Assembly (NCBI RefSeq): GCF_004295345.1
Contig: NZ_CP036200.1
Span: forward strand, 1,922,001 to 1,986,000
DNA length: 64,000 nucleotides
From: Shewanella maritima
GTDB taxonomy: Bacteria > Pseudomonadota > Gammaproteobacteria > Enterobacterales > Shewanellaceae
Reading direction: 5' to 3'
Each line of letters starts with the position of its first letter. Positions within the stretch are counted from its first letter, which is position 1. Below, one piece after another: positions 18,231-27,447 of this stretch. A program made the translations under genes and the position numbers. Under the pieces are notes generated by a model. It was not told where the DNA came from, did no database searches, and saw only the letters and a program-made list of their open reading frames with translations.

Positions 18231-20762
18231 ATGATCAAAGAGCAAGTTAATATTTTTATTAAAGGCATAGTGCAAGGGGTAGGATTCCGCCCGTTTGTGT
18301 TTCGCCTTGCCGATGAGTTTAATCTCAAAGGCACTGTGCTCAATGATCATCGTGGCGTGTCGATTGTGTTTCAAGGTGAAGCCGCTTTGCTCAATCAGTG
18401 CCTAGTCAAACTCGAGCAAAGCCCGCCGCCGCTGGCACGCATCGACAGTATCGACACTCATTACAATTGCATCGACACTGAGTTTGACAGCTTTAGCATC
18501 ATCGAAAGCGATAAGGGTGATGAACAAGCCGTTGTGGCATTGTCAGCCGACAAAAGTACTTGTAATGACTGTTTGGATGAAATGCGCGACCCAAGTAATC
18601 GCCATTACCTTTACCCGTTTACCAACTGCACCAATTGCGGCCCACGCTACAGCATTATCAATGCCCTGCCCTATGACAGACACAACACCTCAATGGCAGA
18701 CTTTGATATGTGCGCTGAGTGCGCTAAAGCCTATAAGAATCCAATGGATCGCCGCTATCACGCTCAACCCGTGAGTTGCCCAAATTGCGGCCCTAAACTC
18801 ACCATCTGTGAGCTTAGCTATGATGCGCCAAGCCAAACCACCCGAATCCTCAACACAGTAAGTGACAACATCATTGAGCAAACCGCTAAGTTACTTGAAC
18901 AAGGAAAAATCCTGGCGATTAAAGGTTTAGGCGGATTTCATTTGGTGTGTGATGCCACCCAAGATAAAGTGGTTAATCTGTTGCGCCAGCGCAAACAACG
19001 CCCTGCAAAACCGCTGGCAGTGATGGTGAAAGATCTTACTCAAGCCAAGTTGTACGCCACAGGTACTGACGCAGAATGGCAACTACTGCAAAGCGCAGAA
19101 AAACCCATTGTAGTAATGGATAAGTACGCGCCAGTAACTAACGATGCTCAACTAAGCGACGCTGTGGCACCCTTGCTAAGCGAAGCTGTTGCACCCAAGT
19201 TAAGCAATACTATTGCGCCAGGCATCGACCGTATTGGTTTATTCTTACCTTACACGCCGCTACACCATCTATTGATGCAAACCTTTGGCAAACCAATTGT
19301 CGCCACTAGTGCTAACCGTAGCGGCGAGCCCATTATCTGCAGCGCTGACGACATCATTGACGGGCTTGGGCATGTGGTTGATGCCATTGTTGACCATAAT
19401 CGCCCTATCATTAATGCCTGCGATGACAGCGTAGTGCAAATGGTGGATGACCAGCTTCAGGTTATTCGCCTCGCTCGGGGTTATGCACCGTTAACGCTTC
19501 CTACAGGTAAAGTAGAGCTTGCTAACAAAGCAGTGTTAGCCGTTGGCGGTCAGCAAAAAAACGCCGTGGGCTTTGCCTTTAAACACAATCTTATTTTGTC
19601 ACCGCATATTGGTGATTTGTTCTCCCTTGAAGCCCAAAGTTATTTTGACCGCAGCCTAGCAACCTTTAAACGCTTATATGACTTCAAACCAACAGAGTTA
19701 GTAAGCGACAAACACCCTGAGTATGCCCCAAGCCAGTGGGCACAAAACTACCACCAGCAAACCAAAACACCCGTAACTAAGGTGCAACACCACTATGGTC
19801 ATGTACTCGCAATAATGGCTGCCAACCAAAGCACACAAACAGTATTAGGTTTTAGCTTTGACGGCACAGGACTTGGCGACGACCTAGAGTCAGGCGAAGG
19901 CTCAAGCAAATGCCTTTGGGGCAGCGAAGTCATGCTCGCCAATACTGACTCATACCAAATACTGGCGCACTTTAGCGAATTTAAACTGATTGGTGGCGAG
20001 CAAGCGATCAAGCAGCCAGTGCGGATTCTATTAGCCTTGCTGTTCGATGTGCTGCCGTTAGAGCAAATTCGAGCGTTGCCGATCAAGGCAATTCAAGCGC
20101 TGTCAGACAACCAGCTAAACAACCTTTACAAACTGTGGCAAAACCCAAATCACGGCATTATGTGCCGCTCGGTTGGGCGACTATTCGATGCTATGGCAGT
20201 GGCGCTGAATTTGATTGAAACCAATCAATTTGAAGGCCAAGCAGGCATGTTAATTGAGGCGCAGGCCACACAAGCAGTTTTGGCTTTAGATAATATCCAA
20301 AGCCTTTCACAGCGGGAGCTAGCAAGCTCGTATATACAACTAGAGTCAACCCAATATTCTGCCGTTAGCACGGCTATCTCTAATGAGCATGATCAGATTA
20401 TTTGTTGGAGCTCGCAGCAAGTGTTTAAGCAAGTGGTTGACGCGCTGTTAACCGCTAGTGCTAACAATGACAGTAGTGACAGCGATGACTGTAATGACAA
20501 CAACGAGTTATGCCAACAAACGAGCGCCAGCCTTTGTCTGCAGTTCATTAATATGCTGGCAGCGGCTGTGACTCAAGTAAGTAATGAGCACAAACAACTC
20601 GCGCATGTATTTTGTGGCGGCGTATTTCAAAACAAGGTGCTCCTGAAACAATGTTTACAACATTGTCAGCAGCATCAACAACAAGTTTTAGCAAGTCAGC
20701 AAGTCCCCGTAAGTGATGGCGGACTTGCTTTAGGGCAGCTCTGGCATGCCATTCACCAGTAA
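18231..20762 (+). CDS. hypF: Carbamoyltransferase HypF
   Basis: HypF converts carbamoyl phosphate to the thiocarbamate on HypE that becomes the cyanide ligands of the Ni-Fe centre. The 843 residues show the usual order: acylphosphatase domain (VQGVGFRPFVFRLA, residues 1-90), two zinc fingers (CNDC...CTNC and CAEC...CPNC, about 105-185), a YrdC-type domain, and a Kae1-type domain with HHYGH, DGTGLGDD and FCGGVFQN. The usual HHHAH appears as HHYGH, keeping the HxxxH spacing. Two local oddities are a 24-base unit repeated three times at 19152-19223 (LSDAVAP-type heptads) and an Asp/Asn/Ser-rich insert near residue 745. It starts 77 bases after the HypF-like gene. No hypA, B, C, D or E follows it. 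Confidence 0.95.
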   Translation: MIKEQVNIFIKGIVQGVGFRPFVFRLADEFNLKGTVLNDHRGVSIVFQGEAALLNQCLVKLEQSPPPLARIDSIDTHYNCIDTEFDSFSIIESDKGDEQAVVALSADKSTCNDCLDEMRDPSNRHYLYPFTNCTNCGPRYSIINALPYDRHNTSMADFDMCAECAKAYKNPMDRRYHAQPVSCPNCGPKLTICELSYDAPSQTTRILNTVSDNIIEQTAKLLEQGKILAIKGLGGFHLVCDATQDKVVNLLRQRKQRPAKPLAVMVKDLTQAKLYATGTDAEWQLLQSAEKPIVVMDKYAPVTNDAQLSDAVAPLLSEAVAPKLSNTIAPGIDRIGLFLPYTPLHHLLMQTFGKPIVATSANRSGEPIICSADDIIDGLGHVVDAIVDHNRPIINACDDSVVQMVDDQLQVIRLARGYAPLTLPTGKVELANKAVLAVGGQQKNAVGFAFKHNLILSPHIGDLFSLEAQSYFDRSLATFKRLYDFKPTELVSDKHPEYAPSQWAQNYHQQTKTPVTKVQHHYGHVLAIMAANQSTQTVLGFSFDGTGLGDDLESGEGSSKCLWGSEVMLANTDSYQILAHFSEFKLIGGEQAIKQPVRILLALLFDVLPLEQIRALPIKAIQALSDNQLNNLYKLWQNPNHGIMCRSVGRLFDAMAVALNLIETNQFEGQAGMLIEAQATQAVLALDNIQSLSQRELASSYIQLESTQYSAVSTAISNEHDQIICWSSQQVFKQVVDALLTASANNDSSDSDDCNDNNELCQQTSASLCLQFINMLAAAVTQVSNEHKQLAHVFCGGVFQNKVLLKQCLQHCQQHQQQVLASQQVPVSDGGLALGQLWHAIHQ

Positions 20763-20859
20763 GTTACTTAACGCGCTTTGATTTGCTTTAACCGACTCTC
20801 ACTTTCTTGAGTCAGTTAAATAATCAAGCCGTTAAGATTCAAGCAGTAAAAAGGAAGAT

Positions 20860-21027
20860 ATGATGAAAAAGCTTATTTCGACCGCAGCACTCGCTGCTAT
20901 TTCTACTAGCGCAATCGCACATGAAGGCCACGGTGGTGTGGGGCTATTCCACCACGTTGCCGAGCTAGTACCGGCCATTGCGCTAGTCGCAATCGTTGCC
21001 TTTGTAATTTGGAAACGCTCAGAGTAA
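20860..21027 (+). CDS. Unrecognised 55-residue His-rich membrane peptide
   Basis: This short gene has a clear ribosome site (AAGGA) just ahead of ATG-ATG. The product has a signal sequence of about 21 residues ending in SAIA, then a mature start HEGHGGVGLFHH with four histidines, then a single membrane helix (VPAIALVAIVAFVIW) and a positive tail KRSE. It would sit in the inner membrane with the His cluster in the periplasm. The placement, 97 bases after hypF and before a terminator, suggests it is the last gene of the hydrogenase unit. The AHEGHG start resembles the beginning of nickel-transport HupE/UreJ proteins, but the rest is absent. A role in metal binding is inference only. Confidence 0.65.
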   Translation: MMKKLISTAALAAISTSAIAHEGHGGVGLFHHVAELVPAIALVAIVAFVIWKRSE

Positions 21028-21049
21028 CTGCTTATGCACGGTGACACTT

Positions 21050-21088
21050 ATCCCCTGTGTTATGCCAGGGGATTTGCTACTATTTTTT
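21050..21088 (+). terminator. Terminator of the hydrogenase unit
   Basis: ATCCCCTG at 21050-21057 pairs with CAGGGGAT at 21066-21073, followed by TTGCTACTATTTTTT. It lies 23 bases after the small His-rich gene. Confidence 0.8.
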
Positions 21089-21135
21089 AACAAATGAACA
21101 AGGTACACTCATTAGTGACTTGTACCGAGGTTTAT

Positions 21136-21636
21136 ATGTTTAAAAAAATAGTGTTGTTTATCGGCAGCTTACTGGCTAGTTCAGCCTACGCTAATATTTA
21201 TCAATGTGGTGAAAATCGATTCCAAGATCGTCCATGTGATGAAAACAGCATACCGCTAGACTTAAGCGGCGTTGGTAGCATTGTTGTGCCTCTTGAACGC
21301 ACGTCTGTTGATTCTGACGAGCCAATGGCTGTCGACCAAGCTAAAGTCACTGATCAAAAAAACCAAATCTCTAGCTATATCCGTCGTCAACAAATCAACC
21401 GCGACATTGACAAACTAAAACGCGATCGCAAGCGTGTGCTGCAAAATCGTGATAAACAAATCACTCAATTAAGAAACAGCCGCAATCGCGCCAACAATAA
21501 CTTAGCTGGTGCAACCTGGGAGCAAAGTTTGGCGCAAGAAATGACCGCAGTGAATCAACAAGCCGACACTGAAGTAGCAACGATTGATCGCCAAATAGAA
21601 GCTTACCAAAAGCAGCTTCAAAACCTGCGACCGTAA
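21136..21636 (+). CDS. DUF4124-like secreted coiled-coil protein
   Basis: This 166-residue protein has a signal sequence (MFKKIVLFIGSLLASSAYA), followed by IYQCGENRFQDRPCDENS. That is the short DUF4124 pattern with two cysteines likely to form a disulfide. The C-terminal half, from about residue 75, is a charged Lys/Arg/Gln-rich helix (RDIDKLKRDRKRVLQNRDKQ) predicted to coil. The function of the family is unknown and periplasmic location is expected. The frame is open back to an ATG at 21094, but the signal sequence argues for 21136. Confidence 0.7.
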   Translation: MFKKIVLFIGSLLASSAYANIYQCGENRFQDRPCDENSIPLDLSGVGSIVVPLERTSVDSDEPMAVDQAKVTDQKNQISSYIRRQQINRDIDKLKRDRKRVLQNRDKQITQLRNSRNRANNNLAGATWEQSLAQEMTAVNQQADTEVATIDRQIEAYQKQLQNLRP

Positions 21637-21743
21637 CACTAGCCCAACACCACACAATTGGTTCGACCAAACACATCAACAAGTGATTTAGTGCGAAACC
21701 ATTTGCCGATAAAATAGGGTAAGTTTTCAAGCAATAGATTGCC

Positions 21744-22796
21744 ATGGCTTTATCACAACAGCAGCGCCAACAAATACTCGACCTCACCCAAGCAAGCAGT
21801 ATCGCTGACATTCAACTCATCCAGAACCTGTGGAGCGGTTACGGACAATTACTGCGTCTAAGTTTAAACGGCGGTAAGTATTCAAGTGTTATCGTAAAGT
21901 ACATTGCCATTCCCGAGTCACAGCTAGCTGCTAAACCTCACCCTAAAGGTTGGAATACCGAGCTGTCACACCAACGCAAGGTTAACTCTTACCAAGTGGA
22001 ATACGCTTGGTACAAGGAGTTTGCCAAGCTGTGTAGCAATGAAAGTTACCTGCCTCAATGTCTGCTAGCTGAAAAACAAAGCAACAATATGTTGCTGGTA
22101 TTAGAAGATTTACATACCAAAGGGTTCGATAAGGTCATCAGCCAAGCTAGCCACTCGCACATTTCAGCTTGCTTGTATTGGCTAGGGCAATTTCATGGAC
22201 ATTTTTTATGGCAACAGTCGACTGCCGACAACCCCTGCATTAACGATAAATTATGGCAACAAGGCGGTTACTGGCATCTCGCTACACGTCCGGATGAATT
22301 AGCGGCGCTCGCTGACAACAAGCTTAAACAAGCGGCACACCAAATGGATGCGCTATTGAGTCAATGTGACTATCAAACCGTTGTTCATGGTGACGCTAAA
22401 CTGGCTAACTTTTGCTTCAATCAGCAAGGAACACAAGCTGCGGCAGTCGACTTTCAATACGTGGGTTATGGCTGCGGCATGAAGGATGTAGCGCTGTTTT
22501 TAAGTAGTGTGCTGACATTTGATGAAACCGATGAGCAAGTTGAAAACTACCTTAAGCTTTATTTCAACTCATTAAGACAAGCCGCCAAACAACATCAAGG
22601 CATCGAGCTAGATGCGCTTGAAAGTAGCTGGCGAGCACTATTCCCTGTCGCATGGGCTGACTTTCAACGTTTTATTAAGGGTTGGAGCCCGCAGCATGTG
22701 AAAATCAACCCGTTTACCGAGCGCTTAACTCAACAGGCATTAACCTCATTGCCCAAACTCATGGCTGAAAATAGCGAGCGACTAGGCAATAGATAA
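21744..22796 (+). CDS. Aminoglycoside-phosphotransferase-fold kinase
   Basis: This 350-residue cytoplasmic protein has the kinase fold shared by aminoglycoside phosphotransferases and choline/ecdysteroid kinases. The catalytic loop is VVHGDAKLANFCF near residue 215 and the metal-binding Asp is in AVDFQYVGYGCGMKDVALFL. An N-lobe Lys is likely the one in SSVIVKYIAI, and VLEDL marks the hinge. The substrate cannot be read from sequence; resistance is unlikely, since such genes are common housekeeping paralogues in marine gammaproteobacteria. It is a single gene between the DUF4124-like gene and the diguanylate cyclase. Confidence 0.8.
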   Translation: MALSQQQRQQILDLTQASSIADIQLIQNLWSGYGQLLRLSLNGGKYSSVIVKYIAIPESQLAAKPHPKGWNTELSHQRKVNSYQVEYAWYKEFAKLCSNESYLPQCLLAEKQSNNMLLVLEDLHTKGFDKVISQASHSHISACLYWLGQFHGHFLWQQSTADNPCINDKLWQQGGYWHLATRPDELAALADNKLKQAAHQMDALLSQCDYQTVVHGDAKLANFCFNQQGTQAAAVDFQYVGYGCGMKDVALFLSSVLTFDETDEQVENYLKLYFNSLRQAAKQHQGIELDALESSWRALFPVAWADFQRFIKGWSPQHVKINPFTERLTQQALTSLPKLMAENSERLGNR

Positions 22797-23020
22797 GCGA
22801 GCTTTATCTAACGGTAATTGAGTGCCAAAGTGCTAACACTTGATCATTAACACATCGCATACGGTATCACTAGGCAATATCATTCAAAAGTAAACAATTT
22901 GGGTAATTAATTCGATAAATCAACTACCTTGGTATAGCTTTAAAGGTATTGTTGGATAGAACGTGCCCTTATGAAAACAGCTGATGCCAGTAGCCTAGTA
23001 ACCCTGTTTTCTCTAGCATA

Positions 23021-24127
23021 ATGCTGGCAGTCATCTTTTTTATGGCCTGGCACTCTATGGGCAAACAGCGTTTTGCATTATTCTTTTTTGCCTCATTTGC
23101 TATCTCAGCCGTCATGTGGGCCATCAACCTCGCCAAACCCATCTTTGGTCAGGTGAGTTTTTATTGGTCGCTCGTCACCAGCTTATCCATGATAGCCGTA
23201 TTGCTCGGTACATGGGGACATAAGCTCAGAGCAAACACCAGGCTGTCACCCTATGTATTTATCGGGCTATTTATCATTGGGTTTAGCGGTACCTTTTACT
23301 TCAGTGCAATAGACCGTCATGCGGGCTTGATGATGTCCTGGTACTTGTATGTAGATGTGATTTCCTTGCTGCTCTCAAGTTGGATTATTTATCGTCATCG
23401 AGTCAAACCGCGCCCAGCTGAAATTGGTGCTGCAGTTATCCATCTAATATTTGCGATTTGTTTGGCTGTTGCAGCTTCTATTGCGCTCGCGCAAGGCAGG
23501 CAATTCGACCCTGAGCTAATTGCGTTATATTCCATAGTGAACTTTACTGCGCTGCCCGCCGCCTATGTGGGGATGTCCGTCTTTGTTTTGTATATGCTAG
23601 CGTCTGATCTTGCCGAAGATATGAAGTCACTGGCGATGACTGACCCTCTCACCCTATGCCTTAATCGCCGCGGTTTTTTCGAGCAGGCACAGCAGCAAAT
23701 CTACCAATACCATCAACGCAATCAGCATGTATGCTTGATTTATTGGGATATAGATAAGTTCAAAAGCATTAACGACAACTATGGTCATAGCGCCGGTGAC
23801 ACCGTTCTCATCACCACTACGCGTCGAGTGCAGCGCCACATTAAACGTCATGACTTAATTGGGCGTTTGGGCGGCGAAGAGTTTGTCATCTTAATTGCCC
23901 GAGCTGAATACCGCGATGCGGTGAATGTTGCAGAAAGGCTGAGGGTGTTACTCGCCAAAAGACCGGTAAAAAGTGGCAAAGTTAAAATTCCAGTTACCGC
24001 CAGCTTTGGTGTTGTCGATATTCCGCCTAGCTCGCCCGAGTTAGAGAACGCCATCAACCTGGCTGATAAAGCCGTGTATTTAGCTAAAGAGCAAGGGCGA
24101 AACCAGGTGGTATTTAGTCAAGCTTAG
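23021..24127 (+). CDS. Membrane GGDEF diguanylate cyclase, N-terminus probably frameshifted
   Basis: This protein makes c-di-GMP from two GTP at the inner membrane. The open frame gives 368 residues: about six membrane helices (to residue 200), then a GGDEF domain (DPLTLCLNRRGFFEQA, later GRLGGEEFVIL). The inhibitory I-site position reads KRHD rather than RxxD, so product inhibition may be weak. The ATG at 23021 has no ribosome site and leaves the first helix short. Another frame starting at ATG 22971 encodes KTADASSLVTLFSLA and stops at the junction. Restoring one A (GCATAATG to GCAATAATG) would join them as ...FSLAIMLAVIFFMAW, a full helix. The true gene is therefore probably 22971-24127 with a one-base loss. 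Confidence 0.85.
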   Translation: MLAVIFFMAWHSMGKQRFALFFFASFAISAVMWAINLAKPIFGQVSFYWSLVTSLSMIAVLLGTWGHKLRANTRLSPYVFIGLFIIGFSGTFYFSAIDRHAGLMMSWYLYVDVISLLLSSWIIYRHRVKPRPAEIGAAVIHLIFAICLAVAASIALAQGRQFDPELIALYSIVNFTALPAAYVGMSVFVLYMLASDLAEDMKSLAMTDPLTLCLNRRGFFEQAQQQIYQYHQRNQHVCLIYWDIDKFKSINDNYGHSAGDTVLITTTRRVQRHIKRHDLIGRLGGEEFVILIARAEYRDAVNVAERLRVLLAKRPVKSGKVKIPVTASFGVVDIPPSSPELENAINLADKAVYLAKEQGRNQVVFSQA

Positions 24128-24293
24128 GTTTGAAGTACTTAAACGCTAAACCAACTCAACATCTGCATGCATACTCATAAAGAGATAGACATTTAACTAC
24201 CGAATTTTATTGAAGAAAAACTCTGCAACTTTTTACTTAACGCTATACTAATACTCACAAGGATTGTTATTTAGCTTAAGTAAGGAAGCGTGC

Positions 24294-26288
24294 ATGTTTA
24301 AATCTCTCAGTATTAAGCAGAAACTATTTTTACTGCCGATGATTATCGCCCTCGCCCTCATTGGCGAGGCGACTCTGGTGACTTACACCTTAATGCAGAA
24401 CGAGTCTGACACCTCAATCATTAATATTGCGGGTCGTCAGCGTATGCTAACCAAAAAATACTCGGCTGAAGAACTATTCCACGCTGAATATCTCGACCAT
24501 AAAATGCCAGCCCCGCTTGCGGCATCTCACACGGTCAACCTATATGAAACCTCTCTAAAAGCGCTTAAGTACGGCGGTAAAACTTACTCAGATCTATCCA
24601 TGACCAAACCAATCGAGCTGCCTAAAGTAGACTATCAGCCATTTCTAGAACAATTAAAGGTGGTTGAGGGGTTATGGCAAGAACAGTTACGAGTCGCTCA
24701 AAAGCTTGAGCATGACTTTAACTTACAAACGGCCGATGAGTTTCTAATCGCCAACCACAAAGCGCTGGGCGCAATGAATAAAGCCGTTGGGCTATTTGCA
24801 CAGCATTCGCGCAGTAAACTGGATATCTTAATCTGGGAAAGCATCATACTGGCCGTTGTGATCAGTATTTTGTGTATTGGGTTTGCCCTCATGATCATAC
24901 GCAACATCACCACCACTATTAATTTGCTGGTTGGCATTAGTCGTAAGATTGGTGAGGGTGATTTAAAACAAGACCCAAAACTACTTGATGCCATCAACAG
25001 CAACGAACTTGGCCGACTGGCACAAAATATTGAGATCATGCGGCAATCTCTGCAAGACACGCTTGGTGAAATCCAGCTTGCTTCAAGTAGTATCAACCTT
25101 TCTTCAACCCAGGTATCTGATTTATCGTCACAAATTAACGCAGCCAATCATACGGAAAGGCAACGTTTTGAGATGATCCACAGCAACTCAAAATCACTAG
25201 ATCAATCCACCATTAGGCTTGTTGAAATCACCTCAGAAACTCTGGATATGGCAACCCAATGCAATCAGTTATCAACCGAGGCATCTGAGCTAGTGACCAA
25301 AAACATCGCCATGATGAAAACCACCTCCGATGAAACCGAAAAAGCCACCAACTTTATTCAAGAGCTTAGTGACACGGCTGAGCAGGTCTCAGGTATTGTC
25401 GACTCGATTCGCGCCATTTCTGAACAAACCAACCTACTAGCACTTAACGCCGCCATTGAGGCTGCTCGAGCCGGTGAGCAAGGTCGGGGATTTGCTGTCG
25501 TCGCCGATGAAGTTCGCGGACTGGCTGCGCGAACGGGTGATTCTACCGATGAAATTGCCAAGTTGATTAGTCAACTTACAGAGGGCGTTAAGCTGGTAGT
25601 AAACAGCATGGGGGAAGTATCTAGCCGGGTTGAGCAAAGCCGTAACACCTCGAAACAAACAGCTGAAGGTATTATTGAGGTTACCGAGCGAATCCAACAA
25701 GTGGCCACCGCCCAGCAAAGTATTGACGAACAAGTAGAGCAACAAAAACAGCAACTCGATGAACTAAAAAACACCCAAATAGAACTTGAAGACATTATTA
25801 ACGAAAGCCACAAAAAATCCCGCACTTCGACCCTTGTGGCGAAGCAGCTTTCAAAAGTCTGTATTGATATTACCGAGGTGATTCAAAAGTTCTCGGTGGA
25901 CGTAACCTTGAACTCCACTAAGAAGAAAGATGACTGTAACCGCGCTCACCCAAGGGTTAAGACTGGCTTGCATTATGAATTAACTCAGGGTGATAAGCAC
26001 ATTCAGGGTTTAACCGATGACATCAGTTTTGGTGGTACGCGTTTAATACTACCTGCTGGTACTCATAACCTTGATGAAAACCAAACCGTCACAGTCGATA
26101 TAGACTATCTATACCAAGGTAACAGCAAGCGTATGCGCATTGGTGGTCGTATCATTCACCAGCATCAGCCCAAAACTAACAAGCTATTGTTGCATATCGA
26201 TTTCGATACCCCTAATGCCAGCCAAACACAAGCACTGGAAGAAATCTATTTCGAACATCAGCACAGCGGCGAGTTTAAACATGGCTAA
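24294..26288 (+). CDS. Methyl-accepting chemotaxis protein with PilJ-type sensor and C-terminal PilZ
   Basis: The 664-residue receptor has a first membrane helix (residues 11-33) and then a periplasmic domain opening with [20 protein letters not shown], the signature of the PilJ/type IV pilus transducer family. A second helix lies near 185-205, followed by HAMP and a methyl-accepting signalling domain whose tip is [20 protein letters not shown]. After the coiled coil comes a PilZ domain (about residue 550 on) with both c-di-GMP motifs intact, RAHPR (RxxxR) and DISFGG (DxSxxG). The receptor can thus bind c-di-GMP and signal to CheA. It lies directly downstream of a diguanylate cyclase gene. 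The start at 24294 is set by AAGGAAG ahead of it. Confidence 0.9.
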   Translation: MFKSLSIKQKLFLLPMIIALALIGEATLVTYTLMQNESDTSIINIAGRQRMLTKKYSAEELFHAEYLDHKMPAPLAASHTVNLYETSLKALKYGGKTYSDLSMTKPIELPKVDYQPFLEQLKVVEGLWQEQLRVAQKLEHDFNLQTADEFLIANHKALGAMNKAVGLFAQHSRSKLDILIWESIILAVVISILCIGFALMIIRNITTTINLLVGISRKIGEGDLKQDPKLLDAINSNELGRLAQNIEIMRQSLQDTLGEIQLASSSINLSSTQVSDLSSQINAANHTERQRFEMIHSNSKSLDQSTIRLVEITSETLDMATQCNQLSTEASELVTKNIAMMKTTSDETEKATNFIQELSDTAEQVSGIVDSIRAISEQTNLLALNAAIEAARAGEQGRGFAVVADEVRGLAARTGDSTDEIAKLISQLTEGVKLVVNSMGEVSSRVEQSRNTSKQTAEGIIEVTERIQQVATAQQSIDEQVEQQKQQLDELKNTQIELEDIINESHKKSRTSTLVAKQLSKVCIDITEVIQKFSVDVTLNSTKKKDDCNRAHPRVKTGLHYELTQGDKHIQGLTDDISFGGTRLILPAGTHNLDENQTVTVDIDYLYQGNSKRMRIGGRIIHQHQPKTNKLLLHIDFDTPNASQTQALEEIYFEHQHSGEFKHG

Positions 26289-26372
26289 TAGCGCACAGTT
26301 AATCGCGCACGGATAGTCGCATACAGCTAGTCGCGTCTAGTTACCCACACAGAGTCGCTCTAACCTAAAAAC

Positions 26373-26401
26373 AAAACCACCTCGAGTCAGAGGTGGTTTT
26401 T
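26373..26401. terminator. Bidirectional terminator
   Basis: AAACCACCTC pairs with the AGGTGGTTT block around a short loop, with A-run and T-run flanks. It serves the chemoreceptor gene and the convergent SDR gene. Confidence 0.8.
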
Positions 26402-26450
26402 ACTTATGTGCTCTAAGACTAACGTTGGTTACTCCCAACACACAACTGAG

Positions 26451-27164
26451 CTAACCGCGCTGAATGGTCAAATCGGCCACATAGCCATGTTCGGTTGCCG
26501 GCAGCGCTTGAATCAGCATAGTTGCGGCCTCATCTGCGCTCATAAAACTTGATGTATCGACATGCTTACCACTTGTTGGCCAAAAGCCTGTATCCATGCC
26601 GCCAGGGTAAACTGCAATTAGCTTCATTGGTAAGCCTTTAAGCTCCAACCGTAACGACTCAACAAAGCCCCTAACCGCCCATTTAGCCGCGCAATAAGTG
26701 GTTTCTCCCGCTTTACCACTCAACGCTGCGGTAGACATCACAACCACTAGCTTTATCGGTTTGTGCTTAAAGTGCATCACCAATTGCTGCAGCAACATAA
26801 TACTAGAGGTTACATTGTTATCAATCAGCTCACGAATCGCTTGTGGCTGCTGCTTTTCAAGCTCGCCAAAATAGCCACTGCCAGCACAATGAATAACTTT
26901 TGCAAGCATCTGCCCGTCGGCTTCCATTTCATGGATTTTCTCAATCAATTGCTCGACTGATTCATCCTGACTTAACTCGCAGCTAAGCGACTGAATACAA
27001 GTATTATTATCAGCAAACTCTGGTGCAGCTAATCTGCAGCTAGCCAGTGTTTTTTGCAACCGCTCCTGGCTGCGCCCGGTTAGCAATAACGCATGGCCTT
27101 GCTCTGCATATTGCTTGGCAACTGCCGCGCCTAGGCCGCTGCTGGCTCCAGTAATTAATATCAT
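26451..27164 (-). CDS. SDR-family oxidoreductase
   Basis: This 237-residue protein has a short-chain dehydrogenase/reductase Rossmann fold. The nucleotide site TGASSGLGAAVA opens the protein. A conserved Asn region (NVTSSIML), the catalytic Ser in VMSTAALSG and the YCAAK motif (YxxxK) follow in order. The arginine in LLLTGRS after the second strand suggests preference for NADP(H). The substrate is unknown. AAGGAG precedes the ATG. It is a single gene converging with the chemoreceptor. Confidence 0.87.
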   Translation of the reverse strand: MILITGASSGLGAAVAKQYAEQGHALLLTGRSQERLQKTLASCRLAAPEFADNNTCIQSLSCELSQDESVEQLIEKIHEMEADGQMLAKVIHCAGSGYFGELEKQQPQAIRELIDNNVTSSIMLLQQLVMHFKHKPIKLVVVMSTAALSGKAGETTYCAAKWAVRGFVESLRLELKGLPMKLIAVYPGGMDTGFWPTSGKHVDTSSFMSADEAATMLIQALPATEHGYVADLTIQRG

Positions 27165-27447
27165 CTGAATGTTAACTCCTTAACTTGGGTGTAGTACCAA
27201 TCTAGCGGCTAAATTTCAGCATCATCTTAATGCGCTAAAACCGTTACTTAATGAAGCAAACTTAATACGACTAATTAGTTACAAAAGTGTTGATATGTAA
27301 TAAGGTTGTTAGATACGTTTGCCCGATGCTTGATAAGCAGTAAAGCCGTTAACTAACGAAAATTACAGAACTTATTACTCGCTTCGGCGTTATCGAGCTC
27401 ACGCTCAATAGTAAAACCATTTTCATTCATAAAAAAAGGGACTATTT

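Noticed and set aside
21744..22796. Antibiotic resistance by the phosphotransferase-fold gene
   Set aside because: The fold covers many metabolic kinases, there is no mobile context, and no residue pattern ties it to a drug.
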